Positions 63,001 through 64,000 of a stretch of 64,000 nt of DNA are shown here, piece after piece. Every line of letters starts with the position of its first letter. Position 1 is the stretch's first letter. The notes beneath the pieces are model-generated. The model ran no database searches. It was not told the DNA's origin and was given only the letters and a program-made list of their open reading frames with translations. Both the position numbers and the translations under genes were made by a program. The DNA comes from Liolophura sinensis (taxonomy: Eukaryota; Mollusca; Polyplacophora; Chitonida; Chitonidae). The stretch is taken from contig NC_088296.1 of the NCBI RefSeq assembly GCF_032854445.1, positions 14,950,623 through 15,014,622 of the forward strand. The letters are read 5' to 3'.

Positions 63001-64000
63001 AAGCCAAGATGACGTGAGAGTATTTGCGGGTGCCTGCCACTTATGCCAAGAGACAGACTCAACGTTCAGGTGACTATATCACAGCTAAACAAGATTGTCT
63101 GTGTGTATATATATACAATACATTATAAATGCACATAGAGTATGACCCAAATCCGTGTGGGTGACATTGTTATTGAATGCAGCTCTCTGACCTAGATGTA
63201 CAAACATCCTAGACATTTTATCAACTTTCCCTCCGCAATACACACTCTCTTATATTTAACTTAATGCTACGTTTTCTGAATGGTATTCTAAGTAAGATTT
63301 GCTCCTCTTTTACATGCGTGGTATTAAGTTTGTGTGTTTATTTGATTGGTGTTTTACGCTGTATTAGGTCCCCCTAGTATTAGGTCTAAAGGCTATGTAT
63401 ACACTGTCCCGGTGCAGGTGGGTTAACGCCATTTATGGTTGATAGTGTACAAATGCAGTGATGATAACTGTAGGTCACACCGGGATTTGAACTCCAATTC
63501 CAGACGCTTCCACCACAAACTATAACTATATTTCTCATGCAGGCACTAAAAACCTTCTCTCTTTGTTATAAAAATGGGCACATATTCTGATATGGAAGAT
63601 ATGTTTATTGCTTTATTTATGTCTTAATTTATGTATACATGTATTCTTAACTGCTCTTTTAGGTAGTTCTCAAGAATATTTTCTCATGTGGTAATGGTGC
63701 CTTCCTTCCCCAGCTCACCACCTACGTGCAATGTAAATGTTACATGACTTTTCCTCAGTCAGAAAACAACGTTACCAATATAGAACACATATCCGTTGAC
63801 ACATCTTGGCATACTGTTCGTTTCTTTCATATTGCCTATCCAACTCACCAATAAGCCCAACCCTGGGCCTATCTGAGTAACAATACCTCTGATTTCAATT
63901 CATGCACAAGTGTGAAAAGCAAAGAAAATGCCAATATAAAATATTAATTAGATGAAAGACCATTAAACATTGTCCATTCAAACGGATTGATTTAGTTTTT

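Larger units (their letters stand above)
61420..63990 (+). repeat. Degraded direct duplicate of the 9.6-19.3 kb region
   Basis: Collinear matches in the same orientation: 61462-61575 to 9620-9733; 61580-62085 to the array at 14665-15270; 62088-62320 to 15240-15480; 62385-62580 to 15563-15630 plus 16380-16525; 62636-63000 to 17640-18170; 63001-63305 to 18172-18650; 63535-63990 to 18745-19260. Gaps in the copy correspond to missing intron, SINE and unique blocks. Confidence 0.88.

Overview
The window is animal nuclear DNA. Two genes have short exons with GT-AG introns, interrupted by tRNA-derived SINEs, many minisatellites, microsatellites and one LTR retrotransposon. The SINE families and a secreted protein with many scavenger-receptor domains suggest a lophotrochozoan, most likely a mollusc. 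That is judged from repeat style and family knowledge; no search was run. Layout: (1) 1-13.9 kb, plus strand: the 3' part of a gene with 12 exons in the window (948 codons, all splice phases agree). It encodes a charged coiled-coil N-terminal region, two ZU5-like modules, a UPA-like region and a C-terminal death domain. The best match I recognise is death domain-containing protein 1 (DTHD1). (2) 13.9-23.7 kb: no firm exon; minisatellites, SINEs and two weak candidates for the 3' end of the next gene. (3) 23.7-46.8 kb, minus strand, convergent to the first gene: a secreted or surface protein with a signal peptide and eight SRCR domains. Each domain is group A type (six Cys) and is split over two exons, always phase 2 inside a domain and phase 1 between domains. 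Domains 2-4 come from recent tandem duplication that also copied introns and a SINE. A possible 5' UTR exon lies near 48.3 kb; the 3' end is unresolved. (4) 46.8-54.1 kb: no gene seen; AT, GT and GC-skewed repeats, a 66-bp minisatellite, a 15-16 bp minisatellite and a short perfect hairpin. (5) 54.1-58.7 kb: an LTR retrotransposon on the minus strand with nearly identical 1-kb LTRs, a 4-bp target duplication, a tRNA-Pro-like primer site, and a pol ORF in which integrase precedes RNase H (Gmr1-like order). The reverse transcriptase core, protease and most of gag are deleted. (6) 58.7-64 kb: SINEs, then a degraded direct duplicate of material from about 9.6-19.3 kb, including a broken piece of exon 7 of the first gene. 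The two host genes show no evident joint pathway: one looks like an intracellular death-fold adaptor, the other like an extracellular recognition protein. The main story beyond them is how repeats, local duplication and deletion have reshaped the locus.
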